From assembly GCA_024763135.1 (NCBI GenBank), contig JANTGD010000046.1:1-14942 (forward strand): a DNA stretch of 14,942 bases, in the 5' to 3' direction. The notes beneath the pieces were generated by a model. That model made no database searches. It was given only the letters and a program-made list of their open reading frames with translations, and was not told the DNA's origin. The position numbers were made by a program, and so were the translations under genes. Positions within the stretch are counted from its first letter, which is position 1. Each line of letters begins with the position of its first letter. This document shows, piece after piece, positions 6,973 to 14,903 of the stretch. Source of the stretch: Thiotrichales bacterium. GTDB taxonomy: Bacteria; Pseudomonadota; Gammaproteobacteria; UWMA-0217.

Positions 6973-7636
6973 GGCTGTCGCCCTGGAGTCGGCCTCTTCG
7001 CAGTAACAAAATGCGCTCAGCAAACTGGCGGATTAAGCTGCGATCATGGGTTGCGACGAGTACGGTGACGCCCACCTGGTTAAATGCGGTGAACAAGCGC
7101 ATGATTTCTGCCGATAGAGTTGGATCGAGATTACCAGTGGGCTCGTCCGCCAATAAGAGTGCGGGCTTATTGACCACCGCCCGCGCAATACCCACGCGCT
7201 GCTGTTGCCCCGCAGAAAGCTGTGCAGGAAAACTCCGCTCTTTATCCAGCAGTCCAACTTTATCCAGCGCCGCGCGAACGCGTTTTGCCACGATGCGCGG
7301 TTCGGCACCGGTGATGCGCAACGGTAAGGCAACATTTTCATACACATTGCGATCAGGTAGTAGGCGGTGATCCTGAAATATTATCCCCAAATTTTGTCGG
7401 TAGCGCGGGATTGCTACGTCCGGCAGATGCGAGATTTCATGCCCATTGATTCTCAGACTGCCTCGGGAAGGGCGCTCGATGAGGGCCAGCAGCCTCAGGA
7501 GTGTGCTTTTGCCCGCACCTGAGTGCCCGGTCAGAAAAACCAACTCGCCACGCTGGATCGTAAGGTTGATGTCCAGCAGCGCTTCTTTACTGCCGGCATA
7601 ACGTTTGCCCAAATGGCGGCACTCGATCAAACTCAT
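6965..7636 (-). CDS. ftsE: Cell division ATP-binding protein FtsE
   Basis: Cytoplasmic ABC-type ATPase pairing with FtsX. All ATPase motifs are intact in 223 residues: Walker A GHSGAGKS (37-44), Q-loop Gln88 in IIFQDH, signature LSAGQQQR (140-147), Walker B LLLADEP (160-166) with Glu165, and the H-loop His197 in ATHD. FtsE is distinguished from lipoprotein or macrolide exporters of the same ABC subclass by its position between ftsY and ftsX. The ATG overlaps the ftsY stop by four bases (ATGA on the minus strand). Confidence 0.96.
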   Translation of the reverse strand: MSLIECRHLGKRYAGSKEALLDINLTIQRGELVFLTGHSGAGKSTLLRLLALIERPSRGSLRINGHEISHLPDVAIPRYRQNLGIIFQDHRLLPDRNVYENVALPLRITGAEPRIVAKRVRAALDKVGLLDKERSFPAQLSAGQQQRVGIARAVVNKPALLLADEPTGNLDPTLSAEIMRLFTAFNQVGVTVLVATHDRSLIRQFAERILLLRRGRLQGDSHA

Positions 7637-8619
7637 TCCTGACCGGCCAACAAGGCGTCTACAAATTCACGAGCATTGAATACACGCAGATCTTCAATGC
7701 TTTCGCCCACGCCAATAAAGCGGATGGGCAGGCCCAGTTTTTTTGCAATCGCAAATACGATGCCGCCTTTTGCCGTGCCGTCGAGCTTAGTAATTGCAAT
7801 ACCTGTCAAACCGATGGCCTGATGAAAAGCTTCCGCCTGTTTCAAAGCGTTCTGGCCTGTGCCTCCGTCTACGATGAGCAGGGTCTCGTGGGGTGCGGTG
7901 TCATCCAGTTTGCCAATGACGCGTTTGACTTTTTTAAGCTCTTCCATGAGGTTGTCCTGGGTATGTAATCGACCGGCGGTATCGGCGATGAGCACATCGG
8001 TGCCTCGCGCCTGGGCGGCAGCCAGCGCATCGTAAATGACCGATGCGCTGTCCGCACCTTGACCCTGTGCAATGACTGGGGCTTGATTGCGTTCTCCCCA
8101 TACTTGCAGCTGTTCGACCGCAGCCGCGCGAAAGGTATCGCCAGCTGCAAGCATGACACTGTAATCGGCTGCGCGCAGGTGATGCGTAAGTTTGCCGATG
8201 GTAGTTGTTTTGCCCGCACCGTTAATGCCGACCACGAGTATCACGAAAGGGTGATGGCTGCTGTCGATTTGCAGGGGCTGGCTGCAGGGTTCGAGAATTT
8301 CGACCATGGCCTCACCCAATGCCTGATACAATGCGTCAGGGTCTTGCAGGGCATGACGCTGGGTACGCTGCGTCAGCTCGTCAATGATTTGGGTGGTGGC
8401 TTCGATCCCAACATCGGCCATGAGCAAGCGATTTTCGAGCTCTTCAAAGAGCTCCGCGTCGATGACCTTTTTGCCACGCAGCAGGTTACCCATGCCGGTG
8501 GTAAGTTGACTGCCGGTCTTGGCCAGGCCCGCCTTGAGTCGGCCAAACAATCCCTTACCAGGGCGTGTTTCGTCAGCCGTTTCGACAGCCTTTGAGGTTT
8601 TCTTTTTAAAACCAAACAT
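7633..8619 (-). CDS. ftsY: Signal recognition particle receptor FtsY
   Basis: GTPase that docks SRP-ribosome complexes at the inner membrane for co-translational insertion. The NG domain is complete: G1 GINGAGKT (131-138), DTFRAAA (161-167), G3 DTAGRLH (213-219), TGQNAL (254-259), G4 TKLD (277-280) and GVGE (303-306). The acidic A domain before the N domain is short (about 20-40 residues, with a lysine-rich start FGFKKK), so at 328 residues it is shorter than the E. coli protein. The start is fixed by an in-frame TAA just upstream. The ribosome binding site is unclear: AAGGAG lies 18 bases upstream, too far, and AGAG at about ten bases is weak. First gene of the overlapping ftsYEX unit, divergent from the M16 genes. 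Confidence 0.96.
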   Translation of the reverse strand: MFGFKKKTSKAVETADETRPGKGLFGRLKAGLAKTGSQLTTGMGNLLRGKKVIDAELFEELENRLLMADVGIEATTQIIDELTQRTQRHALQDPDALYQALGEAMVEILEPCSQPLQIDSSHHPFVILVVGINGAGKTTTIGKLTHHLRAADYSVMLAAGDTFRAAAVEQLQVWGERNQAPVIAQGQGADSASVIYDALAAAQARGTDVLIADTAGRLHTQDNLMEELKKVKRVIGKLDDTAPHETLLIVDGGTGQNALKQAEAFHQAIGLTGIAITKLDGTAKGGIVFAIAKKLGLPIRFIGVGESIEDLRVFNAREFVDALLAGQE

Positions 8620-8671
8620 ATCTGGTTTACTCTATGGCTCCTTTTAACAGCCGAATATGCTAACACCAGAT
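8620..8671. promoter_or_regulatory. Inverted repeat in the ftsY / M16 divergent intergenic region
   Basis: ATCTGGT (8620-8626) and ACCAGAT (8665-8671) form a 7-bp inverted repeat with 38 bases between, in the only space available for both divergent promoters. I could not assign convincing promoter hexamers. It may be an operator or chance. Confidence 0.25.
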
Positions 8672-8686
8672 GCCCGGAATCACATT

Positions 8687-10045
8687 ATGCACAGGATCTT
8701 AGCGCTCATTCTTCTTATAGCGGGGTTGCCAGGCGTGACTCACGTGGCAGATGCCGCCTTGGATGTCCATGAATTTCAGCTCGACAATGGCATGAAAGTG
8801 CTGGTTCAGGAGGATCACCGAGCACCCGTGGCCGTGTCGCAGGTATGGTACCGGGTGGGTGCCAGTGACGAGCACAGTGGCATCACCGGCATCTCTCACC
8901 TTCTTGAGCATATGATGTTCAAGGGCACTGAGAAATACCCAGCAGGGCGATTCTCAGAAATCATTGCTGCCAATGGTGGCCAGGAAAATGCGTTTACAGG
9001 GCAAGACTATACGGCTTATTACCAGTTTTTGGGTAGCGATCGGCTAGAGATTGCATTTGAGCTGGAAGCCGATCGAATGCGGAATCTCGCCTTGCCGCAG
9101 GAGGAATTCGACAAGGAGCTGGAGGTCGTGAAGGAAGAGCGGCTGATGCGCACGGACGATGCGCCGGAGTCGCTAACCTATGAACGCTTCAACGCGGTCG
9201 CGTTTCTCAACAGTCCCTATCACCATCCGGTGGTTGGTTGGATGGAAGATCTCAATACCATGGAAGTCGGAGACTTGCGTGAGTGGTATCAACACTTTTA
9301 TTCGCCCAACAATGCCACTTTGGTCGTGGTTGGCGATGTCGAGCCCAAAGCAATTTTTGCATTGGCTAAAAAATACTTTGGCACCCTGGAGCCAAGTCTG
9401 CTGGCTAAGCCTAAGCCGCGTTTGGAAACTGCGCAGCATGGAGAACGGCGGATTAAAGTGCATGCACCATCCAAACTGCCGTATTTGTTGATGGGGTATC
9501 ACGTGCCGGTGCTCAAAACGAGTAAGACCGAGTGGGAGCCCTATGCCCTGGATGTGTTGGCAGGAATTTTGGACGGTGGTGCGAGCGCACGTCTGACGAA
9601 AGATTTGGTCCGTGAGCAGGAGGTGGCGACTGCCGTGGGCGCTGGCTATCGGATGACCAGTCGCTATTCTGGCCTGTTCCTGCTCGAAGCCAATCCTGCG
9701 CAGGGACACACCGTTGCGGAAGTGGAACAAGCGTTGCTGGCTGAGCTCAAACGCCTACAGACCGAGCAAGTCAGCCAGGAGGAGCTTCAACGCGTCAAGG
9801 CGCAAGTGATTGCGGGCGATGTGTTTCAACTCGATTCGGTACGTCAGCTGGCCAATCAAATCGGCGCTTTGGAAACGGTGGGCTTGGGCTGGGAGTTACT
9901 GGATCAATACTCAGCCAAAATCAAGGCAGTGACCGCAGAGCAGGTCCAGGCAGTAGCGCAGAAGTATTTCGTGGAGCAACATAAATCTTTCGCTGAGTTG
10001 GTACCTCAGTCGGTACCTGCTCAGCAGACTGAGGCCAAGGAATAA
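8687..10045 (+). CDS. Periplasmic zinc M16 peptidase (catalytic)
   Basis: Pitrilysin-type metalloprotease of 452 residues. The inverted zinc motif HLLEH is at 71-75 and the third ligand is the Glu at 151 within VVKEER, 76 residues after the second His, the spacing expected for the family. The substrate-binding region NAFTGQDYTAYYQF and the C-terminal M16 half (SARLTKDLVREQ) are present. I prefer ATG 8687, which begins a clean signal peptide (MHRILALILLIAGLPGVTHVADA, cleavage likely after ADA) and has GGAA upstream; an ATG ten codons earlier (8657) would bury the signal peptide. One base separates its stop from the next M16 gene, so the products probably form a hetero-oligomer. The same pair stands beside ftsY in Pseudomonas. 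The physiological substrate is unknown. Confidence 0.92.
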   Translation: MHRILALILLIAGLPGVTHVADAALDVHEFQLDNGMKVLVQEDHRAPVAVSQVWYRVGASDEHSGITGISHLLEHMMFKGTEKYPAGRFSEIIAANGGQENAFTGQDYTAYYQFLGSDRLEIAFELEADRMRNLALPQEEFDKELEVVKEERLMRTDDAPESLTYERFNAVAFLNSPYHHPVVGWMEDLNTMEVGDLREWYQHFYSPNNATLVVVGDVEPKAIFALAKKYFGTLEPSLLAKPKPRLETAQHGERRIKVHAPSKLPYLLMGYHVPVLKTSKTEWEPYALDVLAGILDGGASARLTKDLVREQEVATAVGAGYRMTSRYSGLFLLEANPAQGHTVAEVEQALLAELKRLQTEQVSQEELQRVKAQVIAGDVFQLDSVRQLANQIGALETVGLGWELLDQYSAKIKAVTAEQVQAVAQKYFVEQHKSFAELVPQSVPAQQTEAKE

Positions 10046-10046
10046 T

Positions 10047-11360
10047 ATGAGGACAATAACTCGGCTATTGATATTTCTCATGCTGGTGTTCAGCATGGGT
10101 GCGGAGGCAGGCCCGCAGATCCAGCATTGGGTCACTAAAAACGGCTTGCGCGTTTACTTGGTGGCGGCGCCACAATTACCCATGCTCGATGTGCGTGTCA
10201 CCTTCGCTGCGGGCAGCGCCAGGGACGGGAACTATGCTGGGGTGGCGAACTTGACCAATGCCATGTTGCCCCAGGGGGCCGCTGGCATGAGCGCCGACGA
10301 GATCGCAAGTGCTTTTGAAGATGTCGGCGCGCAGTTTGGGCATGGCTCGTTGCGTGACATGGCATGGCTTTCGCTACGTTCTCTGTCGGATCCCGATTTT
10401 TTACAACCCGCATTGGACACCTTTGCCAAAGTGTTGTGGCAACCCGATTTTCCGGAACGGGATTTCGAAAGACTGAAAAATCAGACACTGGTTGCTATCA
10501 GGGCGGCTGAAGCAGATCCGTCGAGTATCGCTGAAAAGGCCTTTTACCGGGCTTTGTACGCGACGCATCCTTACGCCAAGCCCAGTATGGGCACACGGGA
10601 GAGCGTTGCCAAACTGACGCGGCAGCAACTCAAAGACTTTTACCAGCAACGCTATGTGGCAAAGAATGGTCTGCTTGCGATTACTGGCGATATCGATCGG
10701 AAAACTGCCGAACAATTGGCCGAGATCCTATCGAGCGGATTGCAATCCGGAGAGCAGGCCCCGCCTTTACCGCCCGTAAAACCCTTGGAAAAGTCGCAAA
10801 CGATACGTATTCCTTTTCCTTCCAAGCAGGCTCATATTCTGCTTGGGCAACCTGCTATCGAAAGAGGCAATCCAGACTACTATGCATTGTACTTAGGTAA
10901 CCATGTCCTGGGCGGCGGGGGTTTTACCTCGCGGCTGGTGAAAGAAGTCCGCGTTGCCCGCGGTTATGCCTATTCGGTCTACAGCTACTTTCTCCCAATG
11001 GAGGCGCCCGGGCCGTTTATGATCGGGCTGCAAACACGGGGTAGCCAAGTGGATGATGCGCTTGGCGTGGTTAGGGAGACACTGACGGGATTTATGGACA
11101 AAGGCCCGGACAAAGCGGAACTGGCAGCGGCTAAAAAGAACATCACGGGAGGATTCCCTCTGCGCGTGGCGAGTAACCGGAATATTGTTGAATACCTCGG
11201 TTTGATCGGTTTCTACGATTTGCCTCTGGACTACTTAGACAGTTTTACGCAAAAGATTGATGATGTGAGCGGTCGGGACATTAAGCGCGCCTTCGCGCAG
11301 CATCTGGCACCCAAGAAAATGATTACGGTGATCGTTGGTGGCGAGGAAGCGGTCCAATAA
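10047..11360 (+). CDS. Periplasmic M16-family protein, non-catalytic partner
   Basis: A 437-residue M16 protein with a signal peptide (MRTITRLLIFLMLVFSMGAEA, cleavage near residue 21). Where the catalytic partner has HLLEH, this protein has N68, N71 and A72 (ANLTNAM), so zinc cannot be bound and the protein should be inactive alone. It keeps the C-terminal Arg/Tyr substrate-binding feature of M16 pairs (R305-G306-Y307 in VARGYAYSVYSY). Two-subunit M16 enzymes, with one subunit carrying zinc and the other the Arg/Tyr pair, are established, and this arrangement fits. The start ATG follows AAGG (10037-10040). The 3' end overlaps rsmD by 23 bases. Confidence 0.9.
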   Translation: MRTITRLLIFLMLVFSMGAEAGPQIQHWVTKNGLRVYLVAAPQLPMLDVRVTFAAGSARDGNYAGVANLTNAMLPQGAAGMSADEIASAFEDVGAQFGHGSLRDMAWLSLRSLSDPDFLQPALDTFAKVLWQPDFPERDFERLKNQTLVAIRAAEADPSSIAEKAFYRALYATHPYAKPSMGTRESVAKLTRQQLKDFYQQRYVAKNGLLAITGDIDRKTAEQLAEILSSGLQSGEQAPPLPPVKPLEKSQTIRIPFPSKQAHILLGQPAIERGNPDYYALYLGNHVLGGGGFTSRLVKEVRVARGYAYSVYSYFLPMEAPGPFMIGLQTRGSQVDDALGVVRETLTGFMDKGPDKAELAAAKKNITGGFPLRVASNRNIVEYLGLIGFYDLPLDYLDSFTQKIDDVSGRDIKRAFAQHLAPKKMITVIVGGEEAVQ

Positions 11361-11955
11361 CCCGGCTTTGGCTGCGAAAACCGGGCAAACCAGTGAAGTA
11401 CGCATTATTGCGGGCGAGTGGCGCGGTCGGCGCTTGCAGTTTCGTTCCGCCAAGGGACTGCGGCCAACAGGCGATCGGGTGCGCGAGACATTGTTTAACT
11501 GGCTGCAGCACGCGGTCGCCGGCGCACAGTGTCTCGACCTATTTGCCGGCAGTGGTGCACTCTCTTTCGAGGCAGTGTCCCGTGGTGCCGCTCGGGTGGT
11601 GATGGTTGAGGCCCATTACCCTACAGTGCGCCAGCTACAATCGCAGATCGCCACCTTTAAAGCAGATCGTATGGTGCTGTGGCAGGGAAGTGCGTTTGAT
11701 TATCTCCAATCCTTCGAGCATGGTTTCGATATCGTCTTCCTCGACCCCCCTTTTGCCGATGCAACACTGGACAGGATGCTGGCCGTCTTGGTAGAGCGTC
11801 ACATACTTAATCCAGGTGCGCTCATCTATGTGGAGTATCCGCAACTCAGAGTACCCACGCCGCCGGCAGGCTGGGCTTTTTACCGGCAGCACAAAGCGGG
11901 AGAAGTGGGTTATGGATTATTGCGCAAGCAACCCGAAAAACCCTTGAACGCATGA
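11338..11955 (+). CDS. rsmD: 16S rRNA (guanine-966-N2)-methyltransferase RsmD
   Basis: SAM-dependent methyltransferase that makes m2G966 in 16S rRNA. RsmD features in order: VRIIAGEWRGRRL (21-33), LRPTGDRVRETLFNWL (41-56), SAM motif I DLFAGSGAL (67-75), acidic Glu91 in VMVEAH, and the catalytic DPPF (136-139). I chose GTG at 11338 because CGGTGA (11326-11331) lies six bases upstream; TTG at 11335 is one codon earlier. The gene starts inside the end of the M16 gene, which suggests coupling. The TGA stop is followed in the same frame by a further open stretch leading to coaD. Confidence 0.94.
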   Translation: MARKRSNNPALAAKTGQTSEVRIIAGEWRGRRLQFRSAKGLRPTGDRVRETLFNWLQHAVAGAQCLDLFAGSGALSFEAVSRGAARVVMVEAHYPTVRQLQSQIATFKADRMVLWQGSAFDYLQSFEHGFDIVFLDPPFADATLDRMLAVLVERHILNPGALIYVEYPQLRVPTPPAGWAFYRQHKAGEVGYGLLRKQPEKPLNA

Positions 11956-11970
11956 AGGCACGCTGGTTCA

Positions 11971-12090
11971 ATGAGTTGTGACACTTGGCGTCCATGGGTG
12001 CAGATGCTGCAAAAATCCAATCATCGGTGTTATCAGTTTGCGTTGATGGAGAGCAAACTGAAAGTCATTCTGCGCAAAGGTGATTCATGA
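11971..12090 (+). CDS. Possible 39-residue ORF between rsmD and coaD
   Basis: An ATG-started ORF (MSCDTWRPWVQMLQKSNH...) whose TGA overlaps the coaD ATG as ATGA, a hallmark of translational coupling. It carries the coaD ribosome binding site in its last codons and is in the same frame as rsmD, so its ATG lies five codons past the rsmD stop. Against it: no clear ribosome binding site, short length, no recognised family. It may be a leader ORF, a decayed tail or chance. Confidence 0.25.
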   Translation: MSCDTWRPWVQMLQKSNHRCYQFALMESKLKVILRKGDS

Positions 12091-12584
12091 AAATACTTTA
12101 TCCAGGCACCTTCGACCCCATTACCAATGGCCACACAGATCTTGTGAGGCGTGCAGCAAGACTCGCGGACGGAGTTATTATCGCGGTCGCGGAGAGTCGC
12201 AAGAAAACGCCCTGCTTTTCTTTGGCACAACGCGTCGCGCTGGTGCAGGCGGCCATCGAAGGGATACCCCATTGTGAAGTGCGCTCCTTTGCGGGCCTGA
12301 CGGTGGAAGCTGCGCGCGCCTGGGGGGCTGATGCCATATTACGAGGCTTACGTGCAGTGTCCGATTTTGAGTACGAATTTCAGTTGGCCAGTATGAATCG
12401 GAATCTCAATCCTGACATTGAGACGATGTTTCTGACGCCTGCAGAAAATTTTGCCTATGTATCGTCCTCGCTGGTACGGGAAATTGCGTCTATGGGCGGC
12501 GACGTGTCACACTTCGTCGATCCAGCGGTAATGGCTGCATTGGAAGAGATGTGCCAATCAGGCGAGGGTAAGCCTCGTTGCTAA
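12087..12584 (+). CDS. coaD: Pantetheine-phosphate adenylyltransferase CoaD
   Basis: Fourth step of coenzyme A synthesis: ATP plus 4'-phosphopantetheine gives dephospho-CoA. The 165-residue cytosolic protein carries the nucleotidyltransferase motif GTFDPITNGH (7-16), the CoaD signature ILRGLRAVSDFEYEFQLA (84-101) and SSSLVR (126-131), the family's ISSTxxR equivalent. The start is supported by AAAGGTGA directly upstream. The length is normal. It follows rsmD, a common neighbour in gammaproteobacteria. Confidence 0.97.
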   Translation: MKILYPGTFDPITNGHTDLVRRAARLADGVIIAVAESRKKTPCFSLAQRVALVQAAIEGIPHCEVRSFAGLTVEAARAWGADAILRGLRAVSDFEYEFQLASMNRNLNPDIETMFLTPAENFAYVSSSLVREIASMGGDVSHFVDPAVMAALEEMCQSGEGKPRC

Positions 12585-12635
12585 GAAAAAAACCGCGTTA
12601 CGACGAAAATATGAGGATAAGACTGAGGTGAGTGA

Positions 12636-12881
12636 ATGTCTTTATTGATTACAGATGAGTGCATCAACTGCGATGTCTGTGAACCCGAGTGTCCCAACGA
12701 AGCGATTTCTGCCGGCGATGAGATCTATGAAATCGATCCGGGGAAATGCACCGAGTGTGTCGGTCATTACGATGAGCCGCAGTGTATCGATGTCTGTCCG
12801 GTCGATTGCATCATTGTCGATCCTGACCACGAAGAAACACGTGAAGAGTTGGAAATCAAGTATGAACGACTGTCAGCCTGA
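12636..12881 (+). CDS. yfhL: YfhL-type 2[4Fe-4S] ferredoxin
   Basis: An 81-residue ferredoxin with two cluster motifs: C9-C12-C15-C19 followed by Pro (cluster I) and C38-C41-C50-C54 followed by Pro (cluster II). The eight-residue gap C41-C50 (VGHYDEPQ) and the C-terminal acidic helix (HEETREELEIKYERL) are typical of the YfhL/Allochromatium-type ferredoxins, which have low reduction potentials. C58 is a ninth cysteine near cluster II. GAGGTGAG lies just upstream of the ATG. A terminator begins 34 bases after the stop. The electron partner is not shown by the context; its place between coaD and ggt is conserved in pseudomonads, as far as I recall. Confidence 0.95.
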   Translation: MSLLITDECINCDVCEPECPNEAISAGDEIYEIDPGKCTECVGHYDEPQCIDVCPVDCIIVDPDHEETREELEIKYERLSA

Positions 12882-12887
12882 CGGGAA

Positions 12888-14591
12888 ATGAGCGTGAAGC
12901 ACATGATCCGACAACAAGGGCTCCGTATAGGGGCCCTTTTTTTATGCTTAAGCTTTCAGCTGGTATACGCTGGGACTGGTCCGCGTCAAGCCGCAATTGC
13001 ATCCGCTCACCCACTCGCGACCAATGCGGGTTTGGATATCCTCCAGCAGGGAGGCAATGCATTTGATGCGGCAGTTACAGTCAGTGCAGTACTGGCGGTG
13101 GTCGAACCTTATTCTTCTGGATTGGGAGGAGGTGGTTTCTGGCTGTTGCATCGCGCCGAGGACGGCCACGACGTCATGCTCGATGGCCGGGAACGTGCGC
13201 CCCTCAAAGCGCATGCGGCAATGTATCAGGATGCACAGGGTAATGTGATCCCGGGCGCCAGTATGAATGGCGCGCTCGCAGCTGGTATTCCAGGAGAGCC
13301 CGCTGCCCTGGCGCATATTGCGGAACACTTCGGACGTTTGCCCTTAACGGTGACATTGGCTCCAGCCATTTCATTGGCACGGGATGGTTTTCCTGTGGAT
13401 AAAATCTACCAACGTTTAGCGAGATTCCGCCTCGAGGCGTTGCGCGCTTCCCCTGCGGCGGCGAAGGTGTTTCTGGCTGCAGGTGAGGTGCCAACGCTGG
13501 GTGCCCTAATCAAACAGCCCGATCTAGCCACGACTCTGGAGCGATTGGCTAGAGAAGGCCGAGATGGCTACTATGCAGGATCAACAGCCCAAGCCCTTGT
13601 ACAGGCAGTCAATCGGGCTGGGGGCATTTGGACCCAGGCCGACTTGAATGAGTATCGGGTGATTGAACGCCAACCAGTCACTGGGCAATATCATTCTTTG
13701 CGGATTACCAGTGCGACATTACCTTCGTCTGGTGGCATAGGATTGGTCGAAATGCTCAATCTGCTCGAACCCTATGACCTTGCGAATCTGTCAGAAGCAC
13801 AGCTGATCCATAGGATCGTCGAAGCCATGCGAAGGGCGTATCGGGATCGTGCCGCCTATCTGGGTGACGCAGATTACGTTGATGTTCCGATCGATCTTCT
13901 GCTCAGCAAGGCGCACGCCGATCGATTGCGTGCCTCGATCAAATCCGACAAAGCTACGCCAAGTGTGTCGCTTGAGCCCGTTCAAAGTATTCCCGGGCAG
14001 GGACAGCATACGACCCATTTTTCCATTCTCGACAGCGCCGGTAACCGCGTGGCGGCTACCTTGTCCATAAACTATCCCTTCGGCTCCGGATTCGTCGCGG
14101 CGGGTACCGGCGTGTTGCTCAACGATGAAATGGACGACTTTGTTGCCAAGCCCGGTGTGCCCAATGCCTATGGACTGGTTGGTGCACATGCCAACGCCAT
14201 ACAACCGGGTAAACGCATGCTGTCATCGATGACCCCCACTTTTTTGGAGGATGAAGAACGTATTGCGATTCTTGGTACCCCTGGAGGCAGTCGAATCATT
14301 TCCATGGTGATGCTAGCGACCCTGGCGTTCGATGCAGGGGCAACAGCCGAAGAAATCGTTGCCATGCCGCGCTTTCATCACCAGTATCTTCCTGATGCCA
14401 TTCAGTTCGAGCCGGGTGCCTTCAGTCCGGCTGTACAGGCGCAATTGCAGCGCTTAGGTCATCACTTGAATCCACTGAACCGGGCATATGGGAATATGCA
14501 GGCGATTGTGCTCCACAAACACCAGCGGAGCATTGAAGCGGCATCCGACCCGCGTGGTATCGGCGCGGCGATGCTGCGTAGCGTAAAGTAA
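12888..14591 (+). CDS. ggt: Gamma-glutamyltransferase (periplasmic, self-processing)
   Basis: Hydrolyses or transfers the gamma-glutamyl group of glutathione and related compounds in the periplasm. The 567-residue proenzyme has a signal peptide (h-region IGALFLCLSFQLV, cleavage after VYA near 28), the mature start motif ASAHPLATNAGLDILQQGGNAFDAAV, substrate-carboxylate Arg101 in DGRERAP, the autocleavage/nucleophile Thr375 in HTTHFS, RMLSSM (443-448) and the oxyanion loop GTPGGS (463-468). Cleavage before Thr375 would give a large subunit and a 193-residue small subunit. The ATG at 12888 has CGGGAA upstream; ATG 12903 is an alternative. An intrinsic terminator sequence lies within the signal-peptide codons, so transcript level from the upstream ferredoxin gene may be limited. 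Confidence 0.95.
   Translation: MSVKHMIRQQGLRIGALFLCLSFQLVYAGTGPRQAAIASAHPLATNAGLDILQQGGNAFDAAVTVSAVLAVVEPYSSGLGGGGFWLLHRAEDGHDVMLDGRERAPLKAHAAMYQDAQGNVIPGASMNGALAAGIPGEPAALAHIAEHFGRLPLTVTLAPAISLARDGFPVDKIYQRLARFRLEALRASPAAAKVFLAAGEVPTLGALIKQPDLATTLERLAREGRDGYYAGSTAQALVQAVNRAGGIWTQADLNEYRVIERQPVTGQYHSLRITSATLPSSGGIGLVEMLNLLEPYDLANLSEAQLIHRIVEAMRRAYRDRAAYLGDADYVDVPIDLLLSKAHADRLRASIKSDKATPSVSLEPVQSIPGQGQHTTHFSILDSAGNRVAATLSINYPFGSGFVAAGTGVLLNDEMDDFVAKPGVPNAYGLVGAHANAIQPGKRMLSSMTPTFLEDEERIAILGTPGGSRIISMVMLATLAFDAGATAEEIVAMPRFHHQYLPDAIQFEPGAFSPAVQAQLQRLGHHLNPLNRAYGNMQAIVLHKHQRSIEAASDPRGIGAAMLRSVK
12916..12943 (+). terminator. Intrinsic terminator of the ferredoxin gene, inside the ggt signal-peptide codons
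   Basis: AAGGGCTCC (12916-12924), loop GTATA, then GGGGCCCTT (12930-12938) makes a 9-bp stem with one T-G pair, followed by a run of seven T (12937-12943). This is a textbook rho-independent terminator for the ferredoxin transcript. It starts 28 bases after the ggt ATG and encodes part of RQQGLRIGALFL. Confidence 0.82.
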
Positions 14592-14624
14592 TGTTTTACC
14601 GAGACATTCTACTGTAAAGCCCTA

Positions 14625-14792
14625 TTGAGGAAGCTCTGATCAATACGTAACACGGCATCTTGCGGCGCAAAATCGCCCACTTCGGCGTTGCGGATCTTCG
14701 CAATAGCCAGCGATTACCTGCGATCCGCGCCTTGAACCGGACGATTTTTCACCACAATCTGCTCGCGCCAGAATTAATCAGAGCTTCCTTGA
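14625..14792. repeat. 168-bp palindromic MITE-like element
   Basis: The ends are imperfect terminal inverted repeats of 20 bases (14625-14644 and 14773-14792), 17 of 20 matching, around the core GGAAGCTCTGAT / ATCAGAGCTTCC. The interior also pairs: AAAATCG (14669-14675) with CGATTTT (14742-14748), and GCGGATC (14690-14696) with GATCCGC (14722-14728). The entire element therefore folds as one long hairpin with a loop around 14702-14718. No transposase is encoded. I see no clear target-site duplication. Confidence 0.75.
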
Positions 14793-14869
14793 ACGAGTCT
14801 TTGGGCGCTCAGACACAGGGCGCTCTGTATGGGGCTTTAGTTAGTACTCAAGTTTCGGAGTTCGTATCC

Positions 14870-14903
14870 CCCTCTCCCCCAGGGAGAGGGTTGGGGTGAG
14901 GGG
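14870..14903. repeat. CCCTCTCCC/GGGAGAGGG hairpin repeat with TTGGGGTGAGGGG tail
   Basis: A perfect 9-bp stem, CCCTCTCCC (14870-14878) and GGGAGAGGG (14882-14890) with loop CCA, followed by TTGGGGTGAGGGG. From general knowledge this is a widespread dispersed intergenic repeat in many gamma- and betaproteobacteria. A partial copy lies at 5625-5641. Confidence 0.8.

Noticed and set aside
6972..7023. Longer ftsX start 17 codons upstream
   Set aside because: It would overlap ftsE by 59 bases and begin with a peptide unlike FtsX N-termini; ATG 6972 gives the normal start.
8059..8595. Plus-strand frame of 178 codons opposite ftsY
   Set aside because: Antisense to the conserved FtsY NG domain; no recognisable protein features.
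14660..14899. Plus-strand frame of about 79 codons after ggt
   Set aside because: It lies across the palindromic element and the hairpin repeat, so the frame is produced by repeat sequence.
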